A DNA stretch of 64,000 bases from Marinobacter arenosus (lineage in GTDB: Bacteria > Pseudomonadota > Gammaproteobacteria > Pseudomonadales > Oleiphilaceae): contig NZ_JAHVAO010000001.1 in NCBI RefSeq assembly GCF_019264345.1, forward strand, positions 1,798,001 to 1,862,000, in the 5' to 3' direction. The stretch's first letter is position 1; every line of letters begins with the position of its first letter. The notes under the pieces are model-generated. The model was given only the letters and a program-made list of their open reading frames with translations, was not told where the DNA came from and searched no databases. Shown here one piece after another: positions 63,079 through 64,000 of the stretch. A program made the position numbers and the translations under genes.

Positions 63079-64000
63079 ATGTCCGAAAAACAGTGGATTA
63101 TCGAAGACTTCGAAGCAGGCGACCTTGCCCTTTCGAGCGGCGAGACCCTGTTCTCGGCCAGACTGCACTACCACCAGATCGGGGAACTGAACGCACCAAA
63201 AGACAACCTGATCCTCTTACCCACGTACTACGGTGGTGCGGCCGCCGGCAATCACCCCTGGTTCGGTGCCGACAGCCCCCTGGATCCGGACCAGTACTGC
63301 ATCGTCATTCCATCGCTGCTCGGGGCCGGCGAATCCTCGTCCCCCGCCAACACCTTCGGGGCACAGGCTGGGCACCGGTTTCCCCGGGTCAGCCTGTTCG
63401 ACAACGTACAGCTTCAGAAACGGCTGGTTGACGAGGTATTCGGCGGCGCCCGACTGGCCCTGGTGATGGGCTGGTCCATGGGCGGCATGCAGGCACTGCA
63501 GTGGGGCAGCCTGTTCCCAGACCGGGTCGGGGCGGTTCTCGCCACCTGCTGTACGGCCCGGTGCCACCCTCACAACCGCGTCTTCCTGGAAGGCGTGAAA
63601 GCGGCCCTGACCTGTGACCGGGACTTCCAGAACGGTCACTACCGGACACCGCCGGTTCGAGGGCTCCGGGCCTTTGCCCGGGTATACGCCGGCTGGGCGT
63701 ACTCCCAGGCGTTCTTTCGTCACGAACAATGGCGAGAGGCCGGCTTTGAATCCATTGAACACCTGCTGCAATGCTGGGAACAGGACCACCTGAGCCAGGA
63801 CGCCAACAACCTGCTCACGGTTCTGGACACCTGGCAACGGGGCAACATCGCCGACAACCCGGTTTTTACCGGCGACTACGCCGCCGCGCTGTCAGCCATC
63901 ACCATGCCCGCCTGCCTGATGCCCTCGACCACCGACCTCTATTTCACCGCTGAAGACGCGGCAACCGACGCCCGGGGCATGCCCGGCGCAAGCGTGCGGC
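63079..64000 (+). CDS. MetX-like alpha/beta hydrolase (right end cut)
   Basis: The coding region runs off the right edge; 307 codons are visible, from the ATG at 63079 with CGAGGCACAA before it. Features: YYGGAAAGNHPWFG, VIPSLLGAGESSSPANTFGA, and the nucleophile motif GWSMGGMQALQW (Ser about 136). This is the homoserine O-acetyltransferase-like alpha/beta hydrolase group. The triad Asp and His would be near the C-terminus; an Asp candidate (TTDLYF) is just before the edge. Whether it is a true MetX cannot be decided without the missing end. Confidence 0.75.
   Translation, partial: MSEKQWIIEDFEAGDLALSSGETLFSARLHYHQIGELNAPKDNLILLPTYYGGAAAGNHPWFGADSPLDPDQYCIVIPSLLGAGESSSPANTFGAQAGHRFPRVSLFDNVQLQKRLVDEVFGGARLALVMGWSMGGMQALQWGSLFPDRVGAVLATCCTARCHPHNRVFLEGVKAALTCDRDFQNGHYRTPPVRGLRAFARVYAGWAYSQAFFRHEQWREAGFESIEHLLQCWEQDHLSQDANNLLTVLDTWQRGNIADNPVFTGDYAAALSAITMPACLMPSTTDLYFTAEDAATDARGMPGASVR

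Overview
The window looks like chromosome of a Marinobacter-like marine gammaproteobacterium. This is inference from high-GC coding style, a pqqABCDE-pqqH-ercA-ercS gene order like that of Pseudomonas aeruginosa, NhaD and Mqo, and the general gene content; no rRNA or taxonomic marker is present. Bases 1 to about 8280 are a mobile region. The rest is ordinary chromosome carrying several compact functional islands.

Mobile region (1-8276). On the minus strand lies the structural half of a Pf-type filamentous prophage (Inoviridae): ssDNA-binding protein, small membrane protein, major coat, adsorption protein, pVI-like protein, and the start of a Zot/pI assembly ATPase cut by the left edge. The replication initiator and integrase are expected further left. 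Upstream are four small early genes, a 640-base non-coding stretch with nested hairpins (probable origin/packaging region), and a divergent control region with a perfect 23-bp palindrome between an excisionase-like gene and a CI-like repressor. Behind the repressor sits an AT-rich two-gene cassette: an AAA15-type ATPase overlapping a DUF4435/TOPRIM protein, the architecture of the PARIS (AriA-AriB) anti-phage system. A 3' half of tRNA-Phe(GAA) at about 7045-7092 and a tmRNA-like 3' end with its terminator at 8251-8315 look like two nested attachment sites.

Envelope machine (about 11564-25564). A minus-strand run encodes a coiled-coil exported protein, two or three TPR proteins, one TolQ/ExbB, two TolR/ExbD, an AgmX/TonB-like transducer and a di-haem PD40 lipoprotein. 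Divergent from it are two outer-membrane beta-barrel proteins, one with an SH3 domain. One TolQ plus two TolR plus AgmX plus TPR plus barrels recalls the Agl-Glt gliding machine of Myxococcus; its role here is unknown and this is the most intriguing block.

Central metabolism and redox (25595-42676). Here are a lipoprotein, an AlsS-like acetolactate synthase, an ATP-grasp enzyme paired with an unrecognised 679-residue protein, malate:quinone oxidoreductase, Na+/H+ antiporter NhaD, a Ca2+/Na+ exchanger, an acyltransferase, a SorAB-like sulfite dehydrogenase, MsrB and MsrA, a metallophosphoesterase, a CarS-like membrane enzyme and fumarase C.

PQQ and alcohol oxidation (43094-53012). Aldehyde dehydrogenase, pqqA to pqqE, an S9 peptidase (PqqH), an iron alcohol dehydrogenase (ErcA) and a hybrid sensor kinase (ErcS-like) all run leftward. 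The PQQ-dependent alcohol dehydrogenase itself is not in the window.

Guanidine and nitrogen (53351-64000). A clear guanidine-I (ykkC) riboswitch precedes two DUF1989 proteins and a urea/guanidine carboxylase, followed by an ABC substrate-binding protein, so guanidine rather than urea is the likely substrate. A 28-bp inverted repeat separates this from a TetR regulator, a BASS-family symporter, a type III glutamine synthetase and a MetX-like alpha/beta hydrolase cut by the right edge.
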